DNA of 8,850 nucleotides from Pseudomonadota bacterium (GCA_023460615.1 JAEWPL010000299.1:1-8850), one strand, 5' to 3'; shown: positions 1 to 7,627, counted from the first letter of the stretch. Numbers and translations are program-made. Notes: a model not told the origin generated them from the sequence alone.

Positions 1-964
1 AAACAGTAGCCTTCGGACCATTTAATAGAATGTTACCTACAGCTAAAGCTTTAGCGGTAATGATAAGTTCTTCACTTGTAGGGGCACTGATAATTAAAAG
101 TTTATCTGATTGACTTGCTTTAATGTCAGCCATTTCGATACTTGGTGCATCTACTTTTGGATAATCCTTTAAGAAATCAGGACGATTGTCATTAGTTAAA
201 AAGACTACCGCGTGTCCTTTATTTGGTAATTGATTGATAAAAGCTGGGTAATCAATACCACGCCACTTGGTAATTACACCACCGAAGGAGGCAATCACAG
301 AAGCAGCCTTTAACATATCGTTATCAATCTTTTCTGGGAACACAAAAGATAACGTACTCTTTTCGTTGGTACTTACATTAAAGAAAGGTACAGGGAAAGA
401 GGATAAGTCATTGGCAATATGTAACTTCTGCTTAGTTAAAGACAAAACTGTCTGAGAGGAAATATTAAGCCATAAGGTGGTATTAACAGGGTTCTCACAG
501 TAGTCTGAATAGTGACCTATAAATTCAAATTCAAATTGGTTCTGATCTTTAATCGCATAGTTTTCAATAGGAATTAAAACTCTATTCTTTACACCTAAGT
601 CTTCTTTTTTAATTGGGATACTCTTTTGGAGTAAACCATTTAAGTACACATTCAACTGAGAAATGGTAGGTATTAAAGATGGAGATGGGGTGTAATAAAG
701 CTCTAAACTTGCATCGGTGATAATTTCATCACGCTTAATGTAAAATTGAACATTACGCTTTGGGGTAGAGCCTGTGAGTGCAAGTCCACCTGAGGCATCT
801 GTCCAATCTAATTTAGCTAAAGATATCTTCTGTTCAATACTACTAATATTTTGAACTTTAATATCAGTGGATTTATTGTCAGTCTTGTCAGCTGCAAAGG
901 TACAAGTTGAGGTAATTGCTAATACCAAAGCAGTTATGACTTTTGTTAATACCTTAGGACGCAT
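1..964 (-). CDS. bcsB: BcsB, periplasmic cellulose synthase subunit (N-terminal part, runs off window)
   Basis: BcsB is the periplasmic, inner-membrane-anchored partner of BcsA that guides the growing glucan chain outward. The frame is open from the ATG at 964 to the window edge, giving 321 residues; the C-terminal part with the membrane anchor lies outside. Residues 1-25 form a classical signal peptide: a basic start (RPK), a hydrophobic core, and a probable cleavage after CTFA. BcsB-family hallmarks follow: GSTPKRNVQFYIKRDE near 65-80, a strand plus SPSL and ISQLNVYLNG at 94-110, HYSDYCENP with LWLNIS at 151-169, and the PVPFFN segment at 191-196. The ATG lies 5 bp after the bcsA stop. A GAGGA ribosome-binding site at 974-978, inside the end of bcsA, is 9 bases upstream and supports this start. 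The short opposite-strand frame within it is a shadow. Confidence 0.93.
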   Translation of the reverse strand, partial: MRPKVLTKVITALVLAITSTCTFAADKTDNKSTDIKVQNISSIEQKISLAKLDWTDASGGLALTGSTPKRNVQFYIKRDEIITDASLELYYTPSPSLIPTISQLNVYLNGLLQKSIPIKKEDLGVKNRVLIPIENYAIKDQNQFEFEFIGHYSDYCENPVNTTLWLNISSQTVLSLTKQKLHIANDLSSFPVPFFNVSTNEKSTLSFVFPEKIDNDMLKAASVIASFGGVITKWRGIDYPAFINQLPNKGHAVVFLTNDNRPDFLKDYPKVDAPSIEMADIKASQSDKLLIISAPTSEELIITAKALAVGNILLNGPKATV

Positions 965-969
965 GGTGC

Positions 970-3615
970 TCAATCCTCATTGTTATAAAATATGTGGGCG
1001 TTCTTATCAGAACGTAAAACTCTTCTGTCAAATCTAATATCTAATGGTTGCGGTAATAAGCTAAAGACAAACTTTAAAGAGCTTACCATTACCCACAGTA
1101 TTTCTTTTAAACCATGAGGTACATTATTAAGCATCTTTAAATAGCCATTAAAACCAAAAGTAACTAGAGTATGAATTCCGTGTAATAGAGTGTCTTGATG
1201 TAAATTCTCAAAGCTATGTGACCATCTGTCAGCACAGGCAAAAGTACAACGAATGTATTTAATGTTTTCCTCTTTAGTCTTTAATTCTAGTTGCAATCCT
1301 AGTTTATTATTGCTACTAAATTTTACCTTTGCATTAAATACATAATCCTCAAGATTGTGGTTTATGTGCACTTTTAAGCTCTGATCTAACTTAAATAAAC
1401 TACATAAATTCTTATTAGATTTTTTCCAAAGAGGTAATCTAATGCCTAAACCTTCTTTAGAAAAGTCAGTGATATCTACGTTAAATACATAGCCATTATC
1501 TAATTCTAATTTACCTTTCATGTCACACAGTACACGAGGGGAGGCGCGTACTTGCTTTGCCTCTAAAGCTACAGCTGAAGCTGCACCTAAAATTAAAAGG
1601 TTATATAAAACCCAAAGTAGATTTACAACTACTGTGCTTACCTCACAGAAAGGATTAAAGATAATGTTATAAATACCATAAACTAAAGCTATGAAGTTTA
1701 TGATGATTAACAACACATAAGGCTTTGATACTGACCAGTCAAAGTAGGTGTTTTCATTTGAAGCACCTTTAGCGGTTACATTGAATTTACCGTGTTTTGG
1801 GGAAATTAAAGCAACTAGAGTTGGCACTGTGATATACCAAGACAGAATAGTTTCATATACCACACCCCAGAAATAGAATCTTTTGTTGCCTTGAATTCTT
1901 TGATTAGTCATAGTTGAGTGCAACATATGTGGTAGCACAAAGGACAAAATCGCCAAACCAGTAGCAAAAATTACATAGGTATTAAAGAATAAATAAGGTA
2001 GTGGTGCTATCAAGAAAATAATACGTGGAATGCCATGCAAAAAGTGGATCATAGCATTAGCAAAGCAAATTCTTTGTGGCAGAGTGAGACCTTTACCAGT
2101 AAAAGGATTATCAATTCTAAAGATTTGCACCATGCCACGAGCCCAACGAATACGCTGATTGATATGATCGGCTAAAGACTCTGTAGCAAGACCTGCAGCT
2201 AGTGGCATACTGATAAAAGCAGAGGAGTAACCTTTTCTGTTTAAACGTAAGGAGGTGTGAGCATCTTCTGTAACCGTCTCCACTGCGATACCACCAATTT
2301 CTAATAGTGGTTTACGTCTTATCACCGCACATGATCCACAGAACATGGTTGCATTCCAAGTGTCATTACCCTTTTGAATGAAATCGTGGAATAAAGAGTT
2401 TTCAGCTGGCACATCACCATGTAAGGACAAGTTCTTTTCAAAAGGATCTTGAGAATAAAAATGGTGTGGTGTTTGTACTAGTGCAATATTCTCATCGTGT
2501 ACCATCCAACCTACTGTCATTTGTAAAAAGGCTCTTACAGGTACGTGGTCACAGTCAAAAATTGCTACTAAATCACCATTAGTAACGGTAAGGGCGTGGT
2601 TGATGTTACCTGCTTTGGCATGATTGTGCTCATCTCTTTTTATGTAATTAACACCTATTTCATTACAGTATTGTTCAAATTCTAAGCGAGAACCATCATC
2701 AAGCATATGAACTTTGAGTTTATCTTTTGGCCAATCTAAATCTAAGGCTGCTAAAAGACAAGGTTTTACCACCTCTAAAGGCTCATTGTAACTAGGTATA
2801 AAGATATCAACACTTGGCCATAAACTAGTGTCTTTAGGTAGTGGATAAGGTTTACGATCTAAAACCCAACTTACTTGGAAATATGACAATACCATTACTA
2901 AATAAGCATAGATTTCAGCTAATAATAAAACAATGGCGCAAAAGGTGGTAAAGCCATCGGAGATTAAAATGGTTTTACTTATACGCCAGTAGATATATCT
3001 TGTTGAGATGGTAATGGAGATAAAGATCATGAGCATTAGAGCTACACGATTTTTAACACTCTTTAAGATAATCGCTAAGGTCCACATTAACGCCACGAAG
3101 ATGAACTGATAAGTTACATCAAAAGGCTGTGTAACAATTAAAATGGAAAAGATAAAGGAGATTATCAAAAGTGCTATTACAAACTTTTTATATCTACTAA
3201 ATAGTAAAGTTGTTACTTTAGTACTGTCATTTTCAAGCTTTTGGGTATAGGCAGTGGTAACGGCAAGTATTGGTTTTACAAGATATTGATTAAAAAGCTT
3301 GTAAATACGATTAGAGATTAAATAGGAGTTACTATTTTGAACTCGAGTCTGCTTGATAAAGAGTAAAAACAAGCCTTGTACCACAAAACGCAAAGGATCA
3401 AATAGCTTTGGCTTATTGCGTTTGATTTGTGGAAAATATAAGTCAAAACGCTTAAAAACCTGGTTGTAAGCGCCTTTTTCAAATGGTATTAGTGCAAAAA
3501 GAATAGAGTAAAAGAATAAATTTACGGCGCAGGTTAGCCTATCAACACCATTAAGGCGCCAAGAGTTATATAACCTCAAGGGAGTAAACTCCACTCTAAA
3601 CTTACTACTAATCAT
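970..3615 (-). CDS. bcsA: BcsA, cellulose synthase catalytic subunit (UDP-forming), c-di-GMP activated
   Basis: This inner-membrane family 2 glycosyltransferase makes beta-1,4-glucan from UDP-glucose and extrudes it through its own membrane channel. The 881 residues are close to the E. coli length. An N-terminal region with one hydrophobic helix (about 28-44) precedes membrane helices at about 145-245. The cytoplasmic glycosyltransferase domain (about 265-500) has all catalytic motifs: DDGS 306-309, DCD 354-356, the general-base TED 449-451 and QRIRW 487-491. A second membrane block (about 525-680) contains the gating-loop motif FNVTAKG at 611-617. The C-terminal PilZ domain keeps both c-di-GMP contacts, RASPR (RxxxR, 690-694) and DFSKEG (DxSxxG, 717-722), so activation by cyclic di-GMP is expected. 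No diguanylate cyclase is in the window. The ATG overlaps the end of bcsQ by 8 bp, indicating translational coupling. All key residues are present. Confidence 0.97.
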   Translation of the reverse strand: MISSKFRVEFTPLRLYNSWRLNGVDRLTCAVNLFFYSILFALIPFEKGAYNQVFKRFDLYFPQIKRNKPKLFDPLRFVVQGLFLLFIKQTRVQNSNSYLISNRIYKLFNQYLVKPILAVTTAYTQKLENDSTKVTTLLFSRYKKFVIALLIISFIFSILIVTQPFDVTYQFIFVALMWTLAIILKSVKNRVALMLMIFISITISTRYIYWRISKTILISDGFTTFCAIVLLLAEIYAYLVMVLSYFQVSWVLDRKPYPLPKDTSLWPSVDIFIPSYNEPLEVVKPCLLAALDLDWPKDKLKVHMLDDGSRLEFEQYCNEIGVNYIKRDEHNHAKAGNINHALTVTNGDLVAIFDCDHVPVRAFLQMTVGWMVHDENIALVQTPHHFYSQDPFEKNLSLHGDVPAENSLFHDFIQKGNDTWNATMFCGSCAVIRRKPLLEIGGIAVETVTEDAHTSLRLNRKGYSSAFISMPLAAGLATESLADHINQRIRWARGMVQIFRIDNPFTGKGLTLPQRICFANAMIHFLHGIPRIIFLIAPLPYLFFNTYVIFATGLAILSFVLPHMLHSTMTNQRIQGNKRFYFWGVVYETILSWYITVPTLVALISPKHGKFNVTAKGASNENTYFDWSVSKPYVLLIIINFIALVYGIYNIIFNPFCEVSTVVVNLLWVLYNLLILGAASAVALEAKQVRASPRVLCDMKGKLELDNGYVFNVDITDFSKEGLGIRLPLWKKSNKNLCSLFKLDQSLKVHINHNLEDYVFNAKVKFSSNNKLGLQLELKTKEENIKYIRCTFACADRWSHSFENLHQDTLLHGIHTLVTFGFNGYLKMLNNVPHGLKEILWVMVSSLKFVFSLLPQPLDIRFDRRVLRSDKNAHIFYNNED
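974..978 (-). promoter_or_regulatory. Ribosome-binding site of bcsB
   Basis: On the minus strand GAGGA ends 9 bases before the bcsB ATG at 964 and lies within the last codons of bcsA. It fixes the bcsB start and suggests that translation of bcsB is tied to termination of bcsA. It is the clearest Shine-Dalgarno sequence in the bcs operon. Confidence 0.6.
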
Positions 3616-4369
3616 TGCCGTTATCGCTCACAGCTTTTTCACCATCTAAGATTAGAATTAGTTCAAATAGGAGTTTTTGAATATCTAAGCTTGAGGCACT
3701 GATTGGTAAATATTTAGTTATAGGCATTTGACGAATTAAAGACTGCAACATGCACTCATCATAAGTAATAGTGGACTTTAATAATTGAGCTTTAAAAGGA
3801 CTTACTTGATATAAATCCTTTAAGTCATAATTAAGCTTCGACTTTAAATTAAAGTCATTGATAAGTAAAAATTCATGATCTAAAAGAGGCTCCATATAAT
3901 TTAGTCTAAAGGCACTGTTGCCATCAGGTTTTAGTAAGCTTAATACTAAATCTACTTTGCCTGTAAGACTACAACTTAGCTCATTTCCTCTAATGCCACC
4001 ATCTATAAAGATGTAATCTAACTTTTGTAATTGCTTGAGTTTAAATATAAGTTTATCAGAGATAGCATTTGACTTTGATAAATCTAAGTCCTGTGCTTTT
4101 CCTAAAGGCATTAGGTAACACTGATTCACGTAGTGGTACACAAAGGATGGGGAATTTTTATCAAAAGTTTGTTGTAAAAGAGCATCACTCCAGCCATAAC
4201 TATCCTTTTCTAAGTTAAAAAAAGTTGCTAATTGTGGCTCTGCTTTTTTTAGGTTAGCATCAACAACTAAAGACTTTTTGTCAATTAAAGTACAAGCGTG
4301 AGCAAGCGCAGCGCTTACACTACTTGTTCCTACATTACCATTGATACCTTGAACAAGAACGATTTTCAT
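3608..4369 (-). CDS. bcsQ: BcsQ-like ParA/MinD-family protein of cellulose synthesis
   Basis: BcsQ is a SIMIBI-class ATPase-fold protein needed in enterobacteria for cellulose secretion and for assembly of the Bcs complex at the inner membrane; it works there with BcsR. At 253 residues this protein has the family's usual length. The nucleotide loop at 8-17 reads GINGNVGTSS, followed by VVDAN (35-39, switch I) and a Walker B-like YIFIDGG at 119-125. Farther on are the BcsQ-like GWSDALL (59-65) and LLINDFNLKSKLNYDL in the second half. Both lysines of the usual deviant Walker A (KGGxGK) are replaced, by N10 and T15; as I recall it, E. coli BcsQ also lacks the second lysine. The gene starts 12 bp after the upstream small gene with only a weak ribosome-binding site, and its stop lies inside the bcsA start. 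The gene order makes BcsQ more likely than MinD or ParA. Confidence 0.88.
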   Translation of the reverse strand: MKIVLVQGINGNVGTSSVSAALAHACTLIDKKSLVVDANLKKAEPQLATFFNLEKDSYGWSDALLQQTFDKNSPSFVYHYVNQCYLMPLGKAQDLDLSKSNAISDKLIFKLKQLQKLDYIFIDGGIRGNELSCSLTGKVDLVLSLLKPDGNSAFRLNYMEPLLDHEFLLINDFNLKSKLNYDLKDLYQVSPFKAQLLKSTITYDECMLQSLIRQMPITKYLPISASSLDIQKLLFELILILDGEKAVSDNGND

Positions 4370-4381
4370 AAGGTTTACTAA

Positions 4382-4660
4382 CTAGAAAAGTTTATCTAAT
4401 TTCTTACATAAAAAGCTGTAACTCTTTTTTAGGTTAGAGCATTTTTCATCTTGATGAAAATCAACATAGCTACCAATTGCGCAGTCGTTACTTAAGGCTA
4501 AGGTGGCAATATCCTCTGGTAGAGCACAAATATCTTTCTGATCTTCCTTGTAGATCTTTTCTATCTTGCTTTTGGATTTAAAAAACAAGCCTAATGGGAG
4601 TGCTCCTTTCAAACAGGCTTTCACAAACTGCATGTGTGAGTCTTTTGTCATCTTCATCAT
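4382..4660 (-). CDS. Unknown 92-residue protein, first gene of the bcs operon
   Basis: I do not recognise this protein. It occupies the slot of bcsR in E. coli, but its sequence does not resemble the BcsR I know (62 residues, with a DIxxLKxxF/LP-type core). It is lysine- and cysteine-rich. A short hydrophobic stretch at about 11-27 (FVKACLKGALPLGLFF) is followed by a basic-acidic patch KSKSKIEKIYKEDQKD and a Lys/Cys-rich C-terminus. The hydrophobic stretch is too short and charged for a confident membrane helix and could be an amphipathic membrane-binding helix. AAAGG at 4662-4666 is the only ribosome-binding site. It lies 1 base from the first ATG, 4 from the second (4657) and 10 from the third (4651), so the true start is probably 4657 or 4651. 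It lies 12 bp before bcsQ and downstream of the probable operon promoter, so it is very likely co-expressed. It could be a highly diverged BcsR or a lineage-specific accessory subunit. Confidence 0.65.
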   Translation of the reverse strand: MMKMTKDSHMQFVKACLKGALPLGLFFKSKSKIEKIYKEDQKDICALPEDIATLALSNDCAIGSYVDFHQDEKCSNLKKSYSFLCKKLDKLF

Positions 4661-4712
4661 ACCTTTATATGAGTGGATCTTATTTATTATGGTTTTGATC
4701 CTTATAAACTAA

Positions 4713-4741
4713 TATATAGCAAAAGCTTTAAATAACTTTAA
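4713..4741 (-). promoter_or_regulatory. Candidate promoter of the bcs operon
   Basis: Read on the minus strand: a -35 box TTAAAG (4741-4736), a 17-base spacer, and a -10 box TATATA (4718-4713) preceded by TGC, which makes it an extended -10. Transcription would begin near 4706 and leave a leader of about 45 bases before the first gene. The -35 box is a weak match, which suits a promoter that needs an activator or relies on the extended -10. In so AT-rich a region chance matches are common. Confidence 0.4.
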
Positions 4742-4895
4742 CAAAATATGCTTAAAAAGAGCTTATTTTTCCTAATTTGCAATAGTGCTCATAAATTTTG
4801 AGAAATCTTTATTTGCGATTTTTATTGAAAATAAAACGTTTGTATTAAAAAATTGAAATTAAACTAGTCTATATAAAACGAAAAACTTTCTAGTT

Positions 4896-4947
4896 AATCT
4901 AAATTGTGCGTAAATTGCGTATTATGTTGCGTTGCACAATTTAGATT
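4896..4947. repeat. Perfect 14-bp inverted repeat with 24-base centre, downstream of uvrB
   Basis: The left arm AATCTAAATTGTGC (4896-4909) and right arm GCACAATTTAGATT (4934-4947) are exact reverse complements. The centre (4910-4933) contains TTATGTT, and GCGT occurs at 4908, 4917 and 4929. The arm pair is too long and exact to be a likely chance event even here. A 24-base loop and the absence of an immediately following T-run on either strand make a standard rho-independent terminator unlikely, although a T-rich stretch begins about a dozen bases farther along the minus strand. It could be a DNA-binding or recombination site, or a structured 3' end of the uvrB transcript. Confidence 0.6.
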
Positions 4948-4970
4948 TAAGGTAGGAAAAAGTGACTAGG

Positions 4971-7013
4971 TTAAGATTCAATTCCTGGAAGCATAATAAG
5001 TGCTTGTTTTAAATCAGCAATTTCATCTCTAATTTGAGCTGCTTCCTCAAATTTTAGCTCGCGAGCGTATTTAATCATATCCTTGCTTAACTCATCGATT
5101 CGCTTACTAATCTCTTTGGCATTAAGTTTAGATAAATGATTATCTTTCTCCCACTGCTTTCTTGAGATTGGGCGCTTTCTATCCTCTGTAGGTGCTTTAA
5201 ACGAAGAGGTATCATTGATAGCAGCTTCCATAATATCCACAATCTTTTTATGGATTTGTTTAGGGGTAATGTGGTGTTCAAGATTATATTGCTCTTGTAA
5301 CTTACGGCGATTTGCAGTGACCTCGATGGTTTCTTTCATAGAATCTGTGATGGTATCAGCATAGAAGATAGCCTTACCATGCACATTACGCGCTGCACGT
5401 CCAACAGTTTGGATTAAAGCGCGAGACGATCTTAAAAAGCCTTCCTTATCGGCATCTAAGATTGCAACTAAGGATACTTCAGGCATATCTAAGCCTTCAC
5501 GCAATAAGTTAATACCAATTAGAGCATCAAATTCACCTAAACGTAAATCACGGATAATATCCATGCGCTCTACAGCATCGATATCAGAGTGTAAGTATCT
5601 AACCTTAAGACCGTGATCACTTAAATAGGAGGTAAGCTCTTCTGCCATCTTTTTAGTAAGAGTTGTAATTAAAACTCTTTCATTATTTTTAGCACAAGCT
5701 CTAATCTCACTCATGACATCATCAACTTGATTAGCAACAGGTCTTACCTCAATAATAGGATCTAAAAGTCCTGTAGGTCTTATGATTTGCTCTACAACCT
5801 GACTTGATTCTTTAAGCTCAAGATCTGCTGGTGTTGCTGATACATATAAAGTTTTAGGCTGTAACTTTCTAAACTCGTCAAAAGTCAAAGGACGATTGTC
5901 AAAAGCTGAAGGTAATCTAAATCCAAAATTTACCAAACTCTCTTTTCTTGAGTGATCTCCTTTATACATAGCGCCAATTTGTGGCACTGTAACGTGGGAT
6001 TCATCAATAATTAAAAGACCATCTTTTGGTAAATAGTCAAACAAACAAGGAGGTGGTTCTCCTTCTTTGCGACCTGTTAAGTAGCGAGAGTAATTCTCGA
6101 TACCAGAGCAGTAACCTAATTCATTGATCATCTCAATATCGTAGGTAGTGCGCTCTCTAATTCTTTGCTCTTCTAATAGCTTGTGCTGACTTAAAAAGAA
6201 ATCACAGCGATCTTTAAGCTCTTCTTTAATTTGCTCTACTGCATTATCAAGCACACTCTTTGGAGTTACATAGTGAGTTTTTGGAAAGATAGTAACTCTA
6301 GGTAACTCACTAATGGTTTGACCTGTTAGCGGATCAAAGCTTTTAATAGATTCAATCTCGTCGTCAAACAATTCAAGTCCAATTGCATATCCATCAGCAT
6401 CGGATGGGTAAATATCAATGACATCACCGCGTACTCTAAAGGTGGATCTTGCAAAGCCTAAATCATTACGACTATATTGCAAAGAGGATAATCTTTTTGT
6501 GATTTGCTCTTGGGTAATTTGCTCGCCACGGGAAACATGAAGCATCATTTTTAAGTAAGTTTCAGGCTCACCTAAACCGTAGATTGCAGAGACAGAGCAG
6601 ACTACAATTACGTCTTTACGCTCCATTAAAGCTTTAGTTGCTGAAAGTCTCATCTGATCAATATGATCATTTACACTTGCATCTTTTTCGATGAAAGTAT
6701 CTGAGGCTGCTACATAAGCTTCTGGCTGATAGTAGTCGTAATAAGAAACGAAGTATTCCACTGCATTTTCAGGGAAAAATTCTTTCATCTCACCATACAA
6801 CTGCGCAGCTAGGGTTTTGTTGTGGGACAAAATCATGGTTGGGCGATTGAGTTTAGCAATCACGTTAGCCATGGTAAAGGTTTTACCAGAGCCTGTAACA
6901 CCAAGTAAAGTTTGAAATTTGTCGCCACGTGAAAAACCGTCCACTAACTTTTCAATAGCTTGTGGCTGATCACCTGTAGGTGCAAATTGAGAATGTAATT
7001 TAAACAATGCCAT
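4971..7013 (-). CDS. uvrB: UvrB, excision nuclease subunit B
   Basis: UvrB is the damage-verifying helicase-fold ATPase of UvrABC nucleotide excision repair; UvrA loads it and it then recruits UvrC for incision. At 680 residues it is the normal length. Seen in order: the N-terminal GDQPQAI (14-20), Walker A GVTGSGKT (38-45), the damage-probing beta-hairpin region YYDYYQPEAYVAASDTFIEK (91-110), the DEAD-like IIDESH (335-340), YVSATP (390-395), INLLREGLDMPEVS (501-514), arginine-finger motif VI QTVGRAARN (535-543), and the C-terminal UVR domain (about 638-672) that binds UvrC. The ATG is 8 bp after the ygfB stop with no good ribosome-binding site (TACTAAAA between them), so translational coupling to the upstream gene is likely. 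No SOS (LexA) box is visible near the start; the shared promoter lies upstream of ygfB. Every motif looks intact. Confidence 0.98.
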   Translation of the reverse strand: MALFKLHSQFAPTGDQPQAIEKLVDGFSRGDKFQTLLGVTGSGKTFTMANVIAKLNRPTMILSHNKTLAAQLYGEMKEFFPENAVEYFVSYYDYYQPEAYVAASDTFIEKDASVNDHIDQMRLSATKALMERKDVIVVCSVSAIYGLGEPETYLKMMLHVSRGEQITQEQITKRLSSLQYSRNDLGFARSTFRVRGDVIDIYPSDADGYAIGLELFDDEIESIKSFDPLTGQTISELPRVTIFPKTHYVTPKSVLDNAVEQIKEELKDRCDFFLSQHKLLEEQRIRERTTYDIEMINELGYCSGIENYSRYLTGRKEGEPPPCLFDYLPKDGLLIIDESHVTVPQIGAMYKGDHSRKESLVNFGFRLPSAFDNRPLTFDEFRKLQPKTLYVSATPADLELKESSQVVEQIIRPTGLLDPIIEVRPVANQVDDVMSEIRACAKNNERVLITTLTKKMAEELTSYLSDHGLKVRYLHSDIDAVERMDIIRDLRLGEFDALIGINLLREGLDMPEVSLVAILDADKEGFLRSSRALIQTVGRAARNVHGKAIFYADTITDSMKETIEVTANRRKLQEQYNLEHHITPKQIHKKIVDIMEAAINDTSSFKAPTEDRKRPISRKQWEKDNHLSKLNAKEISKRIDELSKDMIKYARELKFEEAAQIRDEIADLKQALIMLPGIES

Positions 7014-7021
7014 TTTTAGTA

Positions 7022-7549
7022 TTATTTTGAGAAAAGCTGATAATTCTTGATGGCAACATCCACCATAAATTCAATCACACTGTTAAGATCGTCCTCATCA
7101 AGCTCTGCTTCAATATCTACCTTTGAAACTTCACTAATAGTATTTAAATCAGCTAAAGCTTCTTGAGAAGATACTTTTTCTAAAGAGCCATCTTCTTTAC
7201 TTACAGTCAAACCTAAACTTAAACCATAAGAAAGATCCGCTAATACTTGTAGTCTTTGTTTTTTGTCTACACTACTACCTGGGAAACAGAAAAGATCTTG
7301 AGCTGCGTTATCAAGTTTATCTTTAATATCTAAACCTAAATTAGTAAGTGTAGCTACAACTGCACCTGGCAGTGGTTGATTGTCATTTAAAAGGTTTGAG
7401 AATACATTGTTGTAAATTCTAGAACCAGGCTCTATACCTTTTGCAATAATACCAATTGCAAGAGCAAACCAAGAAAAAGGTGTCTCAGTAATTCCTGATT
7501 GAGTTAACTCTGTTAATACCTTTTCATAGTTACTATTTTGTGGGCTCAT
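7022..7549 (-). CDS. ygfB: YgfB-type UPF0149 family protein
   Basis: This 175-residue, acidic, probably cytoplasmic and all-helical protein belongs to the UPF0149/YgfB group, whose biochemical role is poorly defined. The family call rests on the overall layout: an N-terminal helical half with TETPFSWFALAIGIIAKG near 21-38 (the position of the LTPAEMHGLISGMICG segment in YgfB), a middle LADLSYGLSLGL (103-114) matching the AGWVNHFLLGLG region, and a C-terminal DLNTISEVSKV plus acidic ELDEDDLNSVIEFMVDVAI (149-167) matching the EELEMSLEEIIEYVRVAAL segment. The N-terminal glycine/histidine residues of the family are weakly conserved. A good ribosome-binding site AAGGA (7555-7559) sits 5 bases before the ATG. 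It is the first gene of a unit with uvrB, 8 bp downstream; in E. coli, ygfB instead lies by pepP and the ubi genes. Confidence 0.78.
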   Translation of the reverse strand: MSPQNSNYEKVLTELTQSGITETPFSWFALAIGIIAKGIEPGSRIYNNVFSNLLNDNQPLPGAVVATLTNLGLDIKDKLDNAAQDLFCFPGSSVDKKQRLQVLADLSYGLSLGLTVSKEDGSLEKVSSQEALADLNTISEVSKVDIEAELDEDDLNSVIEFMVDVAIKNYQLFSK

Positions 7550-7572
7550 AATAATCCTTAGGAAAAATAAAG

Positions 7573-7591
7573 GAATAAAAATTTTTTATTC
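7573..7591. repeat. 9-bp AT-rich inverted repeat in the ygfB leader
   Basis: GAATAAAAA (7573-7581) and TTTTTATTC (7583-7591) are exact reverse complements around one base. It lies between the ygfB promoter candidate and its ribosome-binding site, so it would be in that transcript's leader. It is nearly all A/T, so an RNA hairpin would be weak; it may be only a by-product of composition. Confidence 0.4.
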
Positions 7592-7596
7592 ACTTA

Positions 7597-7627
7597 AAGA
7601 CAAATTTTTTTAATTATAGATTATAAT
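7597..7627 (+). promoter_or_regulatory. Candidate promoter of suhB
   Basis: A perfect -10 box TATAAT (7622-7627) has an imperfect -35 AAGACA (7597-7602) at a long 19-base spacing. Transcription would start near 7634, leaving a leader of about 67 bases before the suhB ATG. The -10 is convincing and the -35 is not. The same bases also serve as the -10 of the opposite promoter. Confidence 0.45.

Larger units (their letters stand above)
4661..4970. other. Non-coding region between uvrB and the bcs operon
   Basis: About 310 very AT-rich bases without a credible reading frame; the longest ATG-started frames I found are under 20 codons and lack ribosome-binding sites. From the uvrB side it holds the 14-bp inverted repeat at 4896-4947, a T-rich stretch on the minus strand, a weak interrupted palindrome at 4788-4802 (CTCA and TGAG around an AT core), and the bcs promoter candidate. 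Next to the start of the small gene are GGATC/GATCC arms at 4675-4679 and 4697-4701. There is no classical terminator for uvrB. Confidence 0.6.

Noticed and set aside
1..26. Truncation of bcsB by a frameshift
   Set aside because: The frame is open through the first base of the window; the gene is simply cut by the window edge.
267..455. 62-codon frame on the plus strand
   Set aside because: It lies antisense to conserved bcsB sequence (the HYSDYCENP to PVPFFN region), has no convincing ribosome-binding site and no recognisable protein character.
4890..4950. Ordinary rho-independent terminator for uvrB at the 14-bp dyad
   Set aside because: The loop is 24 bases and no T-run follows directly on the minus strand; the T-rich stretch begins only about a dozen bases later.
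5087..5281. 64-codon frame on the minus strand
   Set aside because: It is an alternative frame within the conserved C-terminal part of uvrB, whose own frame is intact.
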